This document shows positions 1 through 8,602 of a DNA stretch of 64,000 nt, piece after piece. Each line of letters begins with the position of its first letter. Position 1 is the first letter of the stretch. The notes below the pieces were generated by a model that did not search any database, was not told where the DNA came from, and saw only the letters and a list, made by a program, of their open reading frames with translations. The DNA comes from Stutzerimonas stutzeri. GTDB lineage: Bacteria > Pseudomonadota > Gammaproteobacteria > Pseudomonadales > Pseudomonadaceae. The stretch is taken from NCBI RefSeq assembly GCF_024448955.1, contig NZ_JAMOIH010000001.1, positions 62,001-126,000 of the forward strand, written 5' to 3'. Made by a program: the position numbers and the translations under genes.

Positions 1-2661
1 GAGAACATCGAGCCGCGCGACTTCCGCCTGGCGCGCTGGGTCTTTCCGCTGTATCTGGTGCTGGCCGCCCTGTTCGTCATTCCAATCGCACTGGCCGGAC
101 AACTTCTTCTGCCGAGCGGAATCAGCCCCGACTCCTTCGTGATCAGCCTGCCGTTGGCCGAAGCTCACCCAGCGCTGGCGATGCTGGCCTTTATCGGTGG
201 CGCCTCGGCCGCGACCGGCATGGTCATCGTCGCCAGCGTGGCGTTGTCGACCATGGTGTCCAACGACATGCTGCTGCCGTGGCTGTTGCGCCGTAAGGAA
301 GCCGAGCAGCCCTTCGAGGTGTTCCGGCACTGGATGCTGTCGGTGCGCCGCATCAGCATCGTTGCCATCCTGCTGCTGGCCTATGTCAGCTACCGCCTGC
401 TCGGCTCCAGCGCCAGTCTGGCGACCATCGGCCAGATCGCCTTTGCCGCGCTGACCCAATTGGCGCCGGCGATGGTCGGTGCGCTGTACTGGAAGCAGGC
501 CAACCGGCGCGGCGTGTTTGCCGGCCTCACTGCAGGCGCGGTGATCTGGGTCTACACGCTGATTCTGCCGCTGCTCGGCTGGCCGCTGGAGATGTTTCCC
601 GGCCTGCAATGGATGTACACCGCCGAGCTGCCGTTCGGCGCCAGCGCGCTGACGCTCGGCGTGACGCTGTCTTTGGTGGGCAATGCGACGCTGTTTTTCT
701 GGGTCTCGATCCTGTCACAAACCCGTGTGGCCGAGCACTGGCAGGCCAGCCGCTTCATCGGCCAGGAGATCCACCCGACCGCCAGCACGCGCCGACTGCT
801 GGCCGTGCAGGTTGAAGACCTGCTCTCGCTGGCTTCGCGCTTCGTCGGTGCCGAACGCGCGGAGCTCAGCTTCCAGCGCTTCGCCCGCCGTCATGGCCAT
901 GATTTTTCACCCAGGCAACAGGCCGACGGCCAGTGGATCGCCCACACCGAGCGGCTGCTCGCCGGTGTCCTCGGTGCGTCCTCGACCCGCGCGGTGGTCA
1001 AGGCCGCGCTGGAGGGCCGTGACATGCAGGTCGATGACGTGGTGCGCATCGTCGGCGAGGCCTCGGAGGTGCTGCAGTTCAACCGCGCGCTGCTGCAGGG
1101 CGCGATCGAAAACATCACCCAAGGGATCAGCGTGGTCGACCAGTCGCTGCGACTGGTGGCCTGGAATCATCGCTACCTGGAGATTTTCGAATACCCGGAC
1201 GGGCTGGTTTACATTGGCCGACCGATCGCTGACATCATCCGCTACAACGCCGAGCGCGGCCTCTGCGGCCCTGGCGACGCGGACACCCACGTGGCCAAGC
1301 GGCTGTACTGGATGCGCCAGGGTCGCGCGCACACCTCCGAACGGATGTTCCCCAACGGCCGAGTGGTCGAGCTGATCGGCAACCCGATGCCCGGCGGCGG
1401 CTTCGTCATGAGCTTCAGTGACATCACCGCCTTCCGCGAAGCCGAACGCGGCTTGAAGGACGCCAACGAAGGCCTGGAGCAACGGGTCATCGAGCGAACC
1501 CAGGAACTGTCGAAGCTGAACAAGGCGCTGACCGCAGCCAAGAGCACGGCCGAAGCGGCCAATCAGTCGAAGACACGCTTTCTCGCCGCGGTCAGCCATG
1601 ACCTGATGCAACCGCTGAATGCCGCGCGGCTGTTCTCCGCCGCCTTGTCACACCAGCACGACGCCCTGCCCCGCGAAGCGCAGGATCTGGTGCGCCATCT
1701 GGACAGCTCGCTGCGCTCGGCTGAAGACCTGATCTCGGATCTACTGGATATTTCGCGCCTGGAAAACGGACGCATCACGCCCGATCGCCACCCATTCCCG
1801 CTGGCCACGCTGTTCGACACGCTGGGTACCGAGTTCACCATGCTGGCCGCCGAACAGGCGGTCGATTTCAAGGTGTATGGCAGCCGGCTACGGGTCGACA
1901 GCGACATACGCCTGTTGCGCCGTGTGCTGCAGAACTTCCTAACCAATGCCTTCCGCTACGCCAAGGGTCGCGTAGTGCTGGGCGTGCGGCGGCAGGGCGA
2001 GTCCCTGCGCCTGGAAGTCTGGGACCGCGGGCCGGGAATTTCCGAGGACAAACTGCAAGTGATCTTCGAGGAATTCAAACGCCTGGATAGTCATCAGACC
2101 CGCGCCGAAAAAGGCCTGGGGCTGGGCCTGGCGATTGCGGACGGTTTCTGCCAGGTCCTGAACCATCCGCTGTCGGTACGCTCCTGGCCAGGCAAGGGCA
2201 GCGTGTTCAGCGTGACGGTTCCGATCGCCAATAACGTAGTCCGCCAGACCAAGGTCAACGGCAAGTCCGAAGTACAGCAGACCGCACTGACCGGCATCCA
2301 GGTGCTGTGCATCGATAACGAAGACAGCATCCTGGTTGGCATGCAAAGCCTGCTTTCACGCTGGGGGTGCCAGGTATGGACCGCCAGCAACCGAACCGAG
2401 TCCGAGGCGTTGCTGAAGGACGATATCCGGCCTCAGCTGGTGCTGGTGGATTATCACCTTGACCACGGCGAAACCGGCCTGGACGTCATGGCCTGGCTGC
2501 GTGCCCGCCTCGGCGAGCCAGTGCCCGGTGTGGTGATCAGTGCCGACGGACGCCCAGAGCTGATCGCGGCGGTTCACGCGGCAGGGCTGGACTTCCTTGC
2601 CAAGCCGGTCAAGCCGGCCGCACTGCGAGCACTGATGAGCCGACACGTGCCTTTGCATTGA
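1..2661 (+). CDS. Hybrid sensor histidine kinase with sodium:solute symporter-type N-terminus (5' partial)
   Basis: The reading frame is open from the first base, so the true start lies upstream; 886 residues are visible. The first ~220 residues are hydrophobic segments like the C-terminal half of a sodium:solute symporter (SSS) domain. A PAS-like sensor follows near residues 360-480, then a coiled coil. The dimerisation/phospho-acceptor motif AVSHDLMQPLN carries His at about 533. The ATPase domain has an N box (NFLTNAFRYA), DRGPGIS and GLGLGLAI. A C-terminal receiver has the phospho-accepting Asp in LVLVDYH at about 817 and the Lys of LAKPVKP. This layout matches the SSS-fused hybrid kinases of pseudomonads (the CbrA-like and PA3271-like group, family knowledge). 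The signal sensed cannot be read from sequence; substrate flux through the transporter half is a reasonable guess. No partner regulator is visible. It is convergent with rmuC. Confidence 0.88.
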   Translation, partial: ENIEPRDFRLARWVFPLYLVLAALFVIPIALAGQLLLPSGISPDSFVISLPLAEAHPALAMLAFIGGASAATGMVIVASVALSTMVSNDMLLPWLLRRKEAEQPFEVFRHWMLSVRRISIVAILLLAYVSYRLLGSSASLATIGQIAFAALTQLAPAMVGALYWKQANRRGVFAGLTAGAVIWVYTLILPLLGWPLEMFPGLQWMYTAELPFGASALTLGVTLSLVGNATLFFWVSILSQTRVAEHWQASRFIGQEIHPTASTRRLLAVQVEDLLSLASRFVGAERAELSFQRFARRHGHDFSPRQQADGQWIAHTERLLAGVLGASSTRAVVKAALEGRDMQVDDVVRIVGEASEVLQFNRALLQGAIENITQGISVVDQSLRLVAWNHRYLEIFEYPDGLVYIGRPIADIIRYNAERGLCGPGDADTHVAKRLYWMRQGRAHTSERMFPNGRVVELIGNPMPGGGFVMSFSDITAFREAERGLKDANEGLEQRVIERTQELSKLNKALTAAKSTAEAANQSKTRFLAAVSHDLMQPLNAARLFSAALSHQHDALPREAQDLVRHLDSSLRSAEDLISDLLDISRLENGRITPDRHPFPLATLFDTLGTEFTMLAAEQAVDFKVYGSRLRVDSDIRLLRRVLQNFLTNAFRYAKGRVVLGVRRQGESLRLEVWDRGPGISEDKLQVIFEEFKRLDSHQTRAEKGLGLGLAIADGFCQVLNHPLSVRSWPGKGSVFSVTVPIANNVVRQTKVNGKSEVQQTALTGIQVLCIDNEDSILVGMQSLLSRWGCQVWTASNRTESEALLKDDIRPQLVLVDYHLDHGETGLDVMAWLRARLGEPVPGVVISADGRPELIAAVHAAGLDFLAKPVKPAALRALMSRHVPLH

Positions 2662-2765
2662 GGCCAGAATAAAGCGTGACGGCTGGACTTGAGCGATTGC
2701 GATAACTCATGCAGGAAGTCACCGGGGCCAAGCCTGCTGTGTCCGGCCTGAGGTGGCGAGCTCCG

Positions 2766-4238
2766 CTATTCCTCAGCTTCCAGTGGTGTTTCGGCCCCGG
2801 CACGTTCGAGCCAATCGGCCGGTAGTCGCTTGCTCGCACGCGCACCCAGAAGTTTCAGCTGTTCGGCACGGCCAACCAGATTGCCACGCCCATCGGTGAG
2901 CTTGTTGCGCGCGCCGATAAAAGCCTTGTCCAATTGCTGCAGACGCGTGCCGATCTCGTCCAGGTCCTGAATGAAGGCTGCGAACTTGTCGTAAAGCGCA
3001 CCGGCCCGCTCGGCGATCTCACGGGCGTTCTGGCTTTGCCGCTCCTGCCGCCAGAGGCTGTCGATCACCCGCAATGTGGCAAGCAGAGTAGTCGGGCTGA
3101 CGATCACGATGTGCTTGCTGTAAGCCTCTTGGAACAGCTCGGGATCGCCCTGCAACGCCGCGGCGAATGCCGCCTCGATCGGAACGAAGAGCAGCACGAA
3201 ATCCAGACTCTGCAGCCCTTCGAGCCGCTGGTAATCCTTCAACGACAACCCTTTCAGGTGACTGCGCAGCGACAGTACGTGCTGCTTGAGCGCCAGCGCG
3301 CGGCTGCCTTCGTCCTCGGCACAGGTCAGCGCCTGATAAGCGGTGAGGCTGACCTTGGCATCCACGACCACCTTCTTGTCGCCCGGCAACTGAATCAGCA
3401 CGTCGGGCTGGAAGCGCTCGCCGTCGGCGCTCTTCAGGCTGACCTGCGTGTGGTATTCACGCCCCTTCTCCAGCCCGGCGTGTTCCAGCACGCGCTCGAG
3501 AATCAGCTCGCCCCAGTTGCCTTGAGTCTTCTGCCCCTGCAGCGCGCGGGTCAGGTTGGTCGCCTCGTCGCCCAGACGTTGATTGAGCTGCTGCAACCGC
3601 TCCAGCTCCTTGGCCAGGGAGAAGCGTTCGCGCGCCTCGCTCTGGTAGCTTTCCTCGACACGTTTCTCGAATGATTGAATGCGTTCCTTCAAAGGGTCGA
3701 GTAATTGCCCGAGCCGCTCGTGGCTGGCCTCGGCAAAGCGCTGCTCGCGTTCCTCGAAGATTTTCCCGGCCAGCTCGGCGAACTGCGCGCGCAACTCGTC
3801 GCGAGCACTCTGCAGATCGATCAGGCGCTGCTCGTGGGTCTTCTGCTGTTCGTTGAGTTCCGCGGTGACGGCGGCATGAGCGGCGCTCAGGGCTCGCAGC
3901 TCGGATTGCTGCGCATCGCGCTCGTCTTCCAGATCATTGAGCGCATCGCGGGATTCCAGGCGCTGTGTCTGTAGCCACTCGGTTTCGCGGCGCAGCGCCG
4001 CGAGTTCGGCCTGCAGCGCGGCGCGCGACTCGCTGAGGTCGGCATGTGCCAGACGGCTGGTTTCGAGCTGCGCACTCAGACCTTCCTGCGCCATGGTGGC
4101 CTGGGCCAGCCGCTCGTCGAACAAGGCGAGTTCGGCCTGACGCTGAGAAAGACGAAGCTGCAACGCGACGGCCACGGATGCCAACAGCACACAAAGAGAA
4201 CCAAGCCCGACGAACAGATAAGTGGGATCAAGAGGCAT
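2766..4238 (-). CDS. rmuC: DNA recombination protein RmuC
   Basis: This 490-residue protein has one N-terminal membrane helix (about residues 5-26), a long Glu/Gln/Arg-rich coiled coil (about 30-210) and a C-terminal RmuC domain. Conserved stretches include GNWGELILERVLE near 237-249 and VVVDAKVSLTAY near 290-301, which resembles the core of a PD-(D/E)XK nuclease fold. RmuC proteins limit recombination at inverted repeats and are thought to act as membrane-tethered nucleases; the exact reaction is not established. Length is typical for the family. It starts at an ATG, is transcribed away from the Sel1 gene upstream, and ends about 100 bases from the convergent kinase gene. Confidence 0.93.
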   Translation of the reverse strand: MPLDPTYLFVGLGSLCVLLASVAVALQLRLSQRQAELALFDERLAQATMAQEGLSAQLETSRLAHADLSESRAALQAELAALRRETEWLQTQRLESRDALNDLEDERDAQQSELRALSAAHAAVTAELNEQQKTHEQRLIDLQSARDELRAQFAELAGKIFEEREQRFAEASHERLGQLLDPLKERIQSFEKRVEESYQSEARERFSLAKELERLQQLNQRLGDEATNLTRALQGQKTQGNWGELILERVLEHAGLEKGREYHTQVSLKSADGERFQPDVLIQLPGDKKVVVDAKVSLTAYQALTCAEDEGSRALALKQHVLSLRSHLKGLSLKDYQRLEGLQSLDFVLLFVPIEAAFAAALQGDPELFQEAYSKHIVIVSPTTLLATLRVIDSLWRQERQSQNAREIAERAGALYDKFAAFIQDLDEIGTRLQQLDKAFIGARNKLTDGRGNLVGRAEQLKLLGARASKRLPADWLERAGAETPLEAEE

Positions 4239-4298
4239 GAACGGCTCCGGCTGAATTGCCGGGCAGTATAGCCAGCCGTCGTATGCCGGTCGCCTGTG

Positions 4299-4721
4299 TC
4301 AGCGCTTCGCGGGGAAGCGCTGCAGAGCGCTCGAAGCCTCAGCCGAACCTTGCGCAGCAGCTTGCTCGAGCCAGTGCCGGGCCTTGCTCAGCTCGCGGTA
4401 CTGCGGCTGGCAATACAGTTGCCCCAGCTCCAGCTGCGCCTGGCAATCACCGGCACGGGCGGCCTGGCGCAGCATTTCGAAACCGATGCGCCGATCGCGC
4501 TGGCTGTTGCAGTCGGTGCAGAGCAGCCGCCCGAGCCGACTCTGCGCTTCGACCACGCCCTCACGCGCGGGCTGCTTGAGCATTCGACCGGCGATTCGTT
4601 TGACACTCTTGGTTTGTCCTAGATGCTGGTTGTCCAGCAGCCATAGCGCCATGCGCAACGGCAAGCGCGGGGACGTTGATAGGCTATCGACGGACGTCGA
4701 AGCGGTGGAGCGCGTTCTCAT
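4299..4721 (-). CDS. Sel1-repeat (TPR-like) small protein
   Basis: About 140 residues with two Sel1/TPR-like helical repeats in the C-terminal half: one spans REGVVEAQSRLGRLLC and the next RRIGFEMLRQAARAGDCQAQ, followed by SKARHWLEQAAAQGSAEA. Such repeats normally mediate protein-protein contacts. The frame extends upstream by 32 more codons, but I choose the internal ATG (MRTRSTASTSV) because the upstream extension is Cys/Pro-rich and unlike a folded N-terminus. There is no clear signal peptide. It lies upstream of rmuC on the same strand with a 60-base gap, so the two could be co-transcribed. Its function is unknown. Confidence 0.75.
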   Translation of the reverse strand: MRTRSTASTSVDSLSTSPRLPLRMALWLLDNQHLGQTKSVKRIAGRMLKQPAREGVVEAQSRLGRLLCTDCNSQRDRRIGFEMLRQAARAGDCQAQLELGQLYCQPQYRELSKARHWLEQAAAQGSAEASSALQRFPAKR

Positions 4722-5210
4722 GGGTACCGAAGGGGTTCGAGGACAGGGCGCGCACTCTACTCCTTTTTTCCTAGAGTTAAAGCCTTGCAAAATTTGCAGA
4801 AAGGCGATCCGGATCACATAAAAATTTCATCCACAAAAGCTGTGGATAACTCTGTGAGCAAACGGGTTACAAATTCCGCCAGCGCTTATGTTTAGCGGGC
4901 TGCAGTTAAACTGGCGTTTTTTTCACCAGTAGAAAATCTCCTTATTTTTCAGCAAGTTATTAATGATCTATGCGCCCGTACGATTTGCGACAGTTTGTCA
5001 TAAGCGCTTGACAAGCCCGCTCGCGGAATGTGCACAAGTTTGTGGCAGCAACCGCCGAGAGCCCGTCCCAAGCGGCTTTTGCGCAAGTTCGAGCGGCTAA
5101 CGGGGAACTTTGTACTGCCTGACCGGTCGTCGGGTGTCGCCAGTTGGAGCACATCGCAATACCCGCAATGACCGGCTTATGCTTGGGCATCGATCACAAC
5201 GGGATAAGTC
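4722..5210. other. Non-coding gap between divergent Sel1 gene and ydbH
   Basis: This 490-base gap is clearly more AT-rich than its surroundings, especially over the first 250 bases, and should hold the divergent promoters of the Sel1-repeat gene and ydbH. It contains the DnaA-box-like inverted repeat listed separately and several T runs. Short frames on either strand lack ribosome-binding sites and family features. I recognise no RNA gene in it. Confidence 0.6.
4827..4849. promoter_or_regulatory. DnaA-box-like inverted repeat
   Basis: TGTGGATAA is an exact reverse complement of the DnaA box TTATCCACA. Five bases to its left is TCATCCACA, one mismatch from the box in the opposite orientation. 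Together they form a perfect 7-base inverted repeat (ATCCACA, 5-base loop, TGTGGAT) in AT-rich DNA. This could be a DnaA-responsive promoter site. No dnaA, dnaN, rpmH or gidA is nearby, so it is not the chromosomal origin. Confidence 0.45.
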
Positions 5211-7784
5211 ATGACGAAGGGGCGCAAGGTCCTGGGCTGGATGGTCGCGGGAGTGGTTCTGCTGGTTCTTGGCATCGCCGTCTACGGAGGCTTTCGCTGG
5301 CAAGAACTCAAGCGCGAGTTCGATATCGTCACGCTCGACATCGACGGGTTGCGCCTGTCGACCGATCAGCTACGCGTGCGGCAAATTGTCTTGGTTAGGC
5401 AGACCGCATCCGACGAACGGTTCGCGGTAACGGTCGATAACTTGCGCCTCGGCATCGCGAACTGGTGGCGACTACTGCCGCTCCGGTCGCTACGCATCGA
5501 TCACCTCGACGTACAGTGGCAGCCGGTGCCCAGCGCGAGTGATGAGCGCGAACCCACCGCCCTGCCCAACCGCCAGCAACTGGAACGCTGGGCGGCCTGG
5601 TTGCCCCGTAGCGGCCATATCGCTTCGCTCGTCACCACCCTGCCCTGCGCCAGCGGTACCTGTCAGGAGCACGGCGAGCTGAGCTGGCAGCACGCCGGTG
5701 ACGAGATGCTACCCGCCACACTGAACCTGCAGCTGCATCACGACACGCATCAGCTGGCACTGACGCTGGACATCCACGAACAGGGCACCGACACCCATGC
5801 CGATCTGCAATTGCAGCTGGACGGCCAACAGCGTCTGTCCATGCAAAACCGGCTGACGCCAGAGGCCGACTCGACACAATGGCGCGGCACGCTGGCCATG
5901 AGCGAGCTGCCGGAAGCGCCTTGGCTGCGGGAGTGGTTGGGCGAATGGCTGGCCCACGCACCGCCAGCTTTGCCCGAATTGCCGGAGCAGATGCGCATTG
6001 GCGCGGGCTGGTCGCTGCGGATCGATACCGACGACCTTACGGGCGAATGGCGTGTGCTCGATGGCGAGCTGCGCCTGTCGAGCCATCTGCCCGCACCCTG
6101 GCCGGTGCCCGGCATCGGTCAACTGCAGGGACGATTGGATGCAACCGCCGAAGCCAACCGTGGCATCTGGCTACCTACCGAACTGACCGCCGATCTGCAA
6201 CTGCGCCCGGCGACCACACTGGTCGAAGCCCTTCCGGCACCGCTGCGACCCGACGCGATCAGTCTGCAGATCACGCCAGCGCCGGCCACCGAATCGGCCT
6301 CTGCGTTGCCGCTGCGTATGCACCTGAGCGCGAGCGGGGCCATGCCGCTCACATTCGATAGCCTGATCGCGCTCGAAACCGCCGCGCCCTATGCGCTGTC
6401 CTTCGAGCAAACCAGACTGACGCTTGAAGGCCGAGCGCTTTCATTGGGGGAAATGACCTTGACCGGCCTTGAAGCCGATCTGCGATTACGTGGCCGCGCC
6501 ACCCTGGAAGCCGCCAACATCCAGTTCGAAAAAGGGTCGCAGATCTCGCTGGCTCGTCTGAGCAGTGGCACCGATCTGGTAGCGAACAGGGTGCAGTTCG
6601 ATCCATCCGGTCTCGCTATCGCCGTCAGTTCCAACAACCAACAGTGGAACGAACTGTCGATCAACGGCCAGACCGCCCTGAAGATCGCCGAGCTCCAGCA
6701 GCCGGCGCTGCGTCCCATGGGCTGGCAATGGAGCGGCAAACTCGTTGCCGGAAGCGAACAGCTTTCGCTCGAAGGCCCGCTGCAAAACGACGCCGGGCTC
6801 ACGCTCCCTCTGACGCTCAACCACAACTGGACCAGCGGCGCGACGCGGCTGAATGCGAGCCTTCCCGAGCTGTTCCTGCGCGCGGGCAACCCACTGGCTG
6901 CCACGCTCGCCGACTGGCCGCAGGTTCTGGAACTGGGCACTGGAAGGCTGCAGGGGCAGGGTCAACTCGACCTGCCTGCCAAGGGTCTTCCTGAGGCGAG
7001 CGCAACGCTCAGCGTCAAAGGGCTAGGCGGCATTTACGACCGCACCGAATTGAGCGGGTTGGACGCGAATCTTTCGCTCGCGTTGCGGCGAAACCAGCTG
7101 CGCCTGGATATTCCCGAACTAGTCCTGCGGGAAGTCAATCCCGGCTTCACCTTCGGCCCGCTGCGGTTCGGCGGCGAATATACGGGCGACATCGATCACC
7201 TCGATCGGGGCCGCCTTGCCTGGAGCACCGCCGAAGTGCAATTGCTGGGCGGCCGGCTCTGGCTCGACCCCGGCGAGGCGGACCTGAACGCCGGCACGCA
7301 ACAGCTGAACGCACATCTGCGTGGTCTACAACTGCCGTTATTGCTCGAGGCCTACCCCGCCGAAGGCCTGTCCGGCACCGGCGTAATCGATGGCGAATTG
7401 CAACTGCAGCGCAGCGAGGCTGGCGTGAGCATCGAACGCGGCTCGCTACAGGCGCGGGAGCCCGGCGGCGTCCTGCGGTTCCGTTCCGCGAAAATCCAGG
7501 CGCTGGGCCAGTCCAACCCAGCGATGCGTCTGGTGACCGAGGCCCTGGATGACTTTCACTACGACCTGCTCGCCAGCGACGTGCACTACGCCGCCGACGG
7601 TACGCTCGACCTGGGGCTCAAGCTGCACGGTCGCAATCCGGCGTTGGAAGGCGGTCGCCCCATCAACCTTTCGATCAACCTCGAAGAGAACATTCCAGCC
7701 CTGCTGACCAGCCTGCAACTGTCCGATCGCGTCAGCGAGACCATTCAAAAACGGGTGCAGGAGAGCCTCAGAAAAGACCGTTAA
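5211..7784 (+). CDS. ydbH: YdbH-family AsmA-like intermembrane lipid-transport protein
   Basis: An 857-residue protein with an N-terminal membrane anchor (about residues 8-27) followed by a long beta-rich region with AsmA/TamB-like repeating strands (many LQLQLDG, LNLQLHH and LRLDIPEL-type segments). The C-terminal part ends in the conserved region with PINLSINLEENIPALL. YdbH belongs with TamB and YhdP to the AsmA-like proteins proposed to form hydrophobic grooves that carry phospholipid from the inner to the outer membrane (E. coli work). The assignment is strengthened by the next two genes, which encode YnbE and YdbL; YnbE is the outer-membrane lipoprotein partner of YdbH. The three genes form an apparent operon. 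The start ATG leaves the membrane anchor intact, though its ribosome-binding site is weak. Confidence 0.9.
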   Translation: MTKGRKVLGWMVAGVVLLVLGIAVYGGFRWQELKREFDIVTLDIDGLRLSTDQLRVRQIVLVRQTASDERFAVTVDNLRLGIANWWRLLPLRSLRIDHLDVQWQPVPSASDEREPTALPNRQQLERWAAWLPRSGHIASLVTTLPCASGTCQEHGELSWQHAGDEMLPATLNLQLHHDTHQLALTLDIHEQGTDTHADLQLQLDGQQRLSMQNRLTPEADSTQWRGTLAMSELPEAPWLREWLGEWLAHAPPALPELPEQMRIGAGWSLRIDTDDLTGEWRVLDGELRLSSHLPAPWPVPGIGQLQGRLDATAEANRGIWLPTELTADLQLRPATTLVEALPAPLRPDAISLQITPAPATESASALPLRMHLSASGAMPLTFDSLIALETAAPYALSFEQTRLTLEGRALSLGEMTLTGLEADLRLRGRATLEAANIQFEKGSQISLARLSSGTDLVANRVQFDPSGLAIAVSSNNQQWNELSINGQTALKIAELQQPALRPMGWQWSGKLVAGSEQLSLEGPLQNDAGLTLPLTLNHNWTSGATRLNASLPELFLRAGNPLAATLADWPQVLELGTGRLQGQGQLDLPAKGLPEASATLSVKGLGGIYDRTELSGLDANLSLALRRNQLRLDIPELVLREVNPGFTFGPLRFGGEYTGDIDHLDRGRLAWSTAEVQLLGGRLWLDPGEADLNAGTQQLNAHLRGLQLPLLLEAYPAEGLSGTGVIDGELQLQRSEAGVSIERGSLQAREPGGVLRFRSAKIQALGQSNPAMRLVTEALDDFHYDLLASDVHYAADGTLDLGLKLHGRNPALEGGRPINLSINLEENIPALLTSLQLSDRVSETIQKRVQESLRKDR

Positions 7785-7853
7785 GGAAACGCAGGTGGTT
7801 TTTTAATGACCTGTTAGGCACTGTATCGGCACCATGTACAGGAGAAGACCGTC

Positions 7854-8045
7854 ATGCGGTTGCGCTATCCGATCAGCATTCTGGCGCTGGCCCTGCTCGC
7901 CAGCGCCTGCACCCCGAGAGTTGAATTAGCCGTGCCCAACGAGCCGATCAACATCAACCTCAACGTGAAAATCGAGCACGAGATCTACATCAAGGTCGAC
8001 AAGCAGCTCGACTCGATCATCAACGAAGACAGCGGCCTGTTCTAA
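7854..8045 (+). CDS. ynbE: YnbE-family outer-membrane lipoprotein
   Basis: A 63-residue lipoprotein. The signal peptide ends in a lipobox (LLASAC) with the acylated Cys at residue 19, and the mature part is short, with the conserved NEPININLNVKIEHEIYIKVD strand followed by a short C-terminal tail. In E. coli YnbE forms a beta-stranded oligomer that docks on the C-terminus of YdbH to complete the bridge to the outer membrane. A good ribosome-binding site (AGGAG) precedes the ATG. It follows ydbH by about 70 bases and precedes ydbL by 8 bases. Confidence 0.92.
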   Translation: MRLRYPISILALALLASACTPRVELAVPNEPININLNVKIEHEIYIKVDKQLDSIINEDSGLF

Positions 8046-8053
8046 GGAGCCTT

Positions 8054-8398
8054 ATGAAAAGCTATCTGAAACTCGGCACCCTGCTCCTGGCGCTGTGCCT
8101 GGCCCTGCCCGCCGCCGCCATGACCCTCAATGAAGCCATGGCCGCTCTCGGCCAGGCCAAGGCCAGCGGCCAGCTCGGTGAGAAGCCCGACGGCTATCTG
8201 GGTGTAGTGCAGTCCGGTGGCCAGGCGGAAGATATCGCCAGCCAGATCAACCAGGCACGGCGCGCCGAATATCACCGTCTGGCGCAGAAGAACGGCATTG
8301 CCGTCAGCGATGTCGAGGCGATTGCCGGCAAGAAGGCCATCGAGAAAACGCCGTCAGGACAGATCATTCAGCTCAACGGCAGTTGGGTGAAGAAATAA
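8054..8398 (+). CDS. ydbL: YdbL-family periplasmic protein (DUF1318)
   Basis: A 114-residue protein with a cleavable signal peptide (about residues 1-22, ending AAA) and a mature DUF1318 domain: LNEAMAALGQAKASGQLGEK, then DGYLGVV, INQARRAEYHRLAQKNGI and the C-terminal GQIIQLNGSWVKK. YdbL in E. coli is a periplasmic factor that modulates YdbH-YnbE assembly. A strong AAGGAG site precedes the ATG, and the gene sits 8 bases after ynbE, so translation is probably linked. The REP-like palindromes directly downstream probably mark the operon end. Confidence 0.9.
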   Translation: MKSYLKLGTLLLALCLALPAAAMTLNEAMAALGQAKASGQLGEKPDGYLGVVQSGGQAEDIASQINQARRAEYHRLAQKNGIAVSDVEAIAGKKAIEKTPSGQIIQLNGSWVKK

Positions 8399-8413
8399 CC
8401 GGTCTACCCCGTT

Positions 8414-8481
8414 CGTAGGGCCGAACTTGTTCGGCCATGGCCAGGCAGGGCGCCCGCTGGGCGAATAAATTCGGCCCTACG
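8414..8481. repeat. REP-like palindromic repeat, copy 1
   Basis: The unit is bounded by perfect 12-base inverted arms (CGTAGGGCCGAA at the left, TTCGGCCCTACG at the right) and contains GCCGAACTTGTTCGGCC and TGGCCAGGCAGG. It would fold into a strong cruciform or RNA hairpin. This matches the style of intergenic REP elements of pseudomonads. It lies between the convergent ydbL and lpxR-like genes and could serve as a transcription boundary. Confidence 0.75.
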
Positions 8482-8513
8482 TTGCAACGTCCGCATTGAC
8501 CACCGAAACATGA

Positions 8514-8583
8514 CCGTAAGGCCGAACTTGTTCGGCCTTGGCCAGGCAGGCCGCGCATTGGCCGAATGAATTCGGCCGTACAG
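8514..8583. repeat. REP-like palindromic repeat, copy 2
   Basis: A second copy in the same orientation, about 100 bases after the first. It shares the exact GCCGAACTTGTTCGGCC and TGGCCAGGCAGG cores; its outer arms are less perfect (CCGTAAGGCCGAA versus TTCGGCCGTACAG). A tandem pair of such units is the usual arrangement of mobilised REP elements, which are moved by a RAYT transposase encoded elsewhere. No RAYT gene is visible here. Confidence 0.72.
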
Positions 8584-8602
8584 CAACGCGCTCCGCTTCA
8601 CT

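Noticed and set aside
4827..4849. DnaA-box pair as a replication origin
   Set aside because: Only two boxes and no dnaA, dnaN, rpmH, gidA or parAB genes around; a regulatory or titration site is more likely.
8414..8583. Repeats as a small CRISPR array
   Set aside because: Only two imperfect units with inverted ends, no uniform spacers and no cas genes; they fit REP elements.
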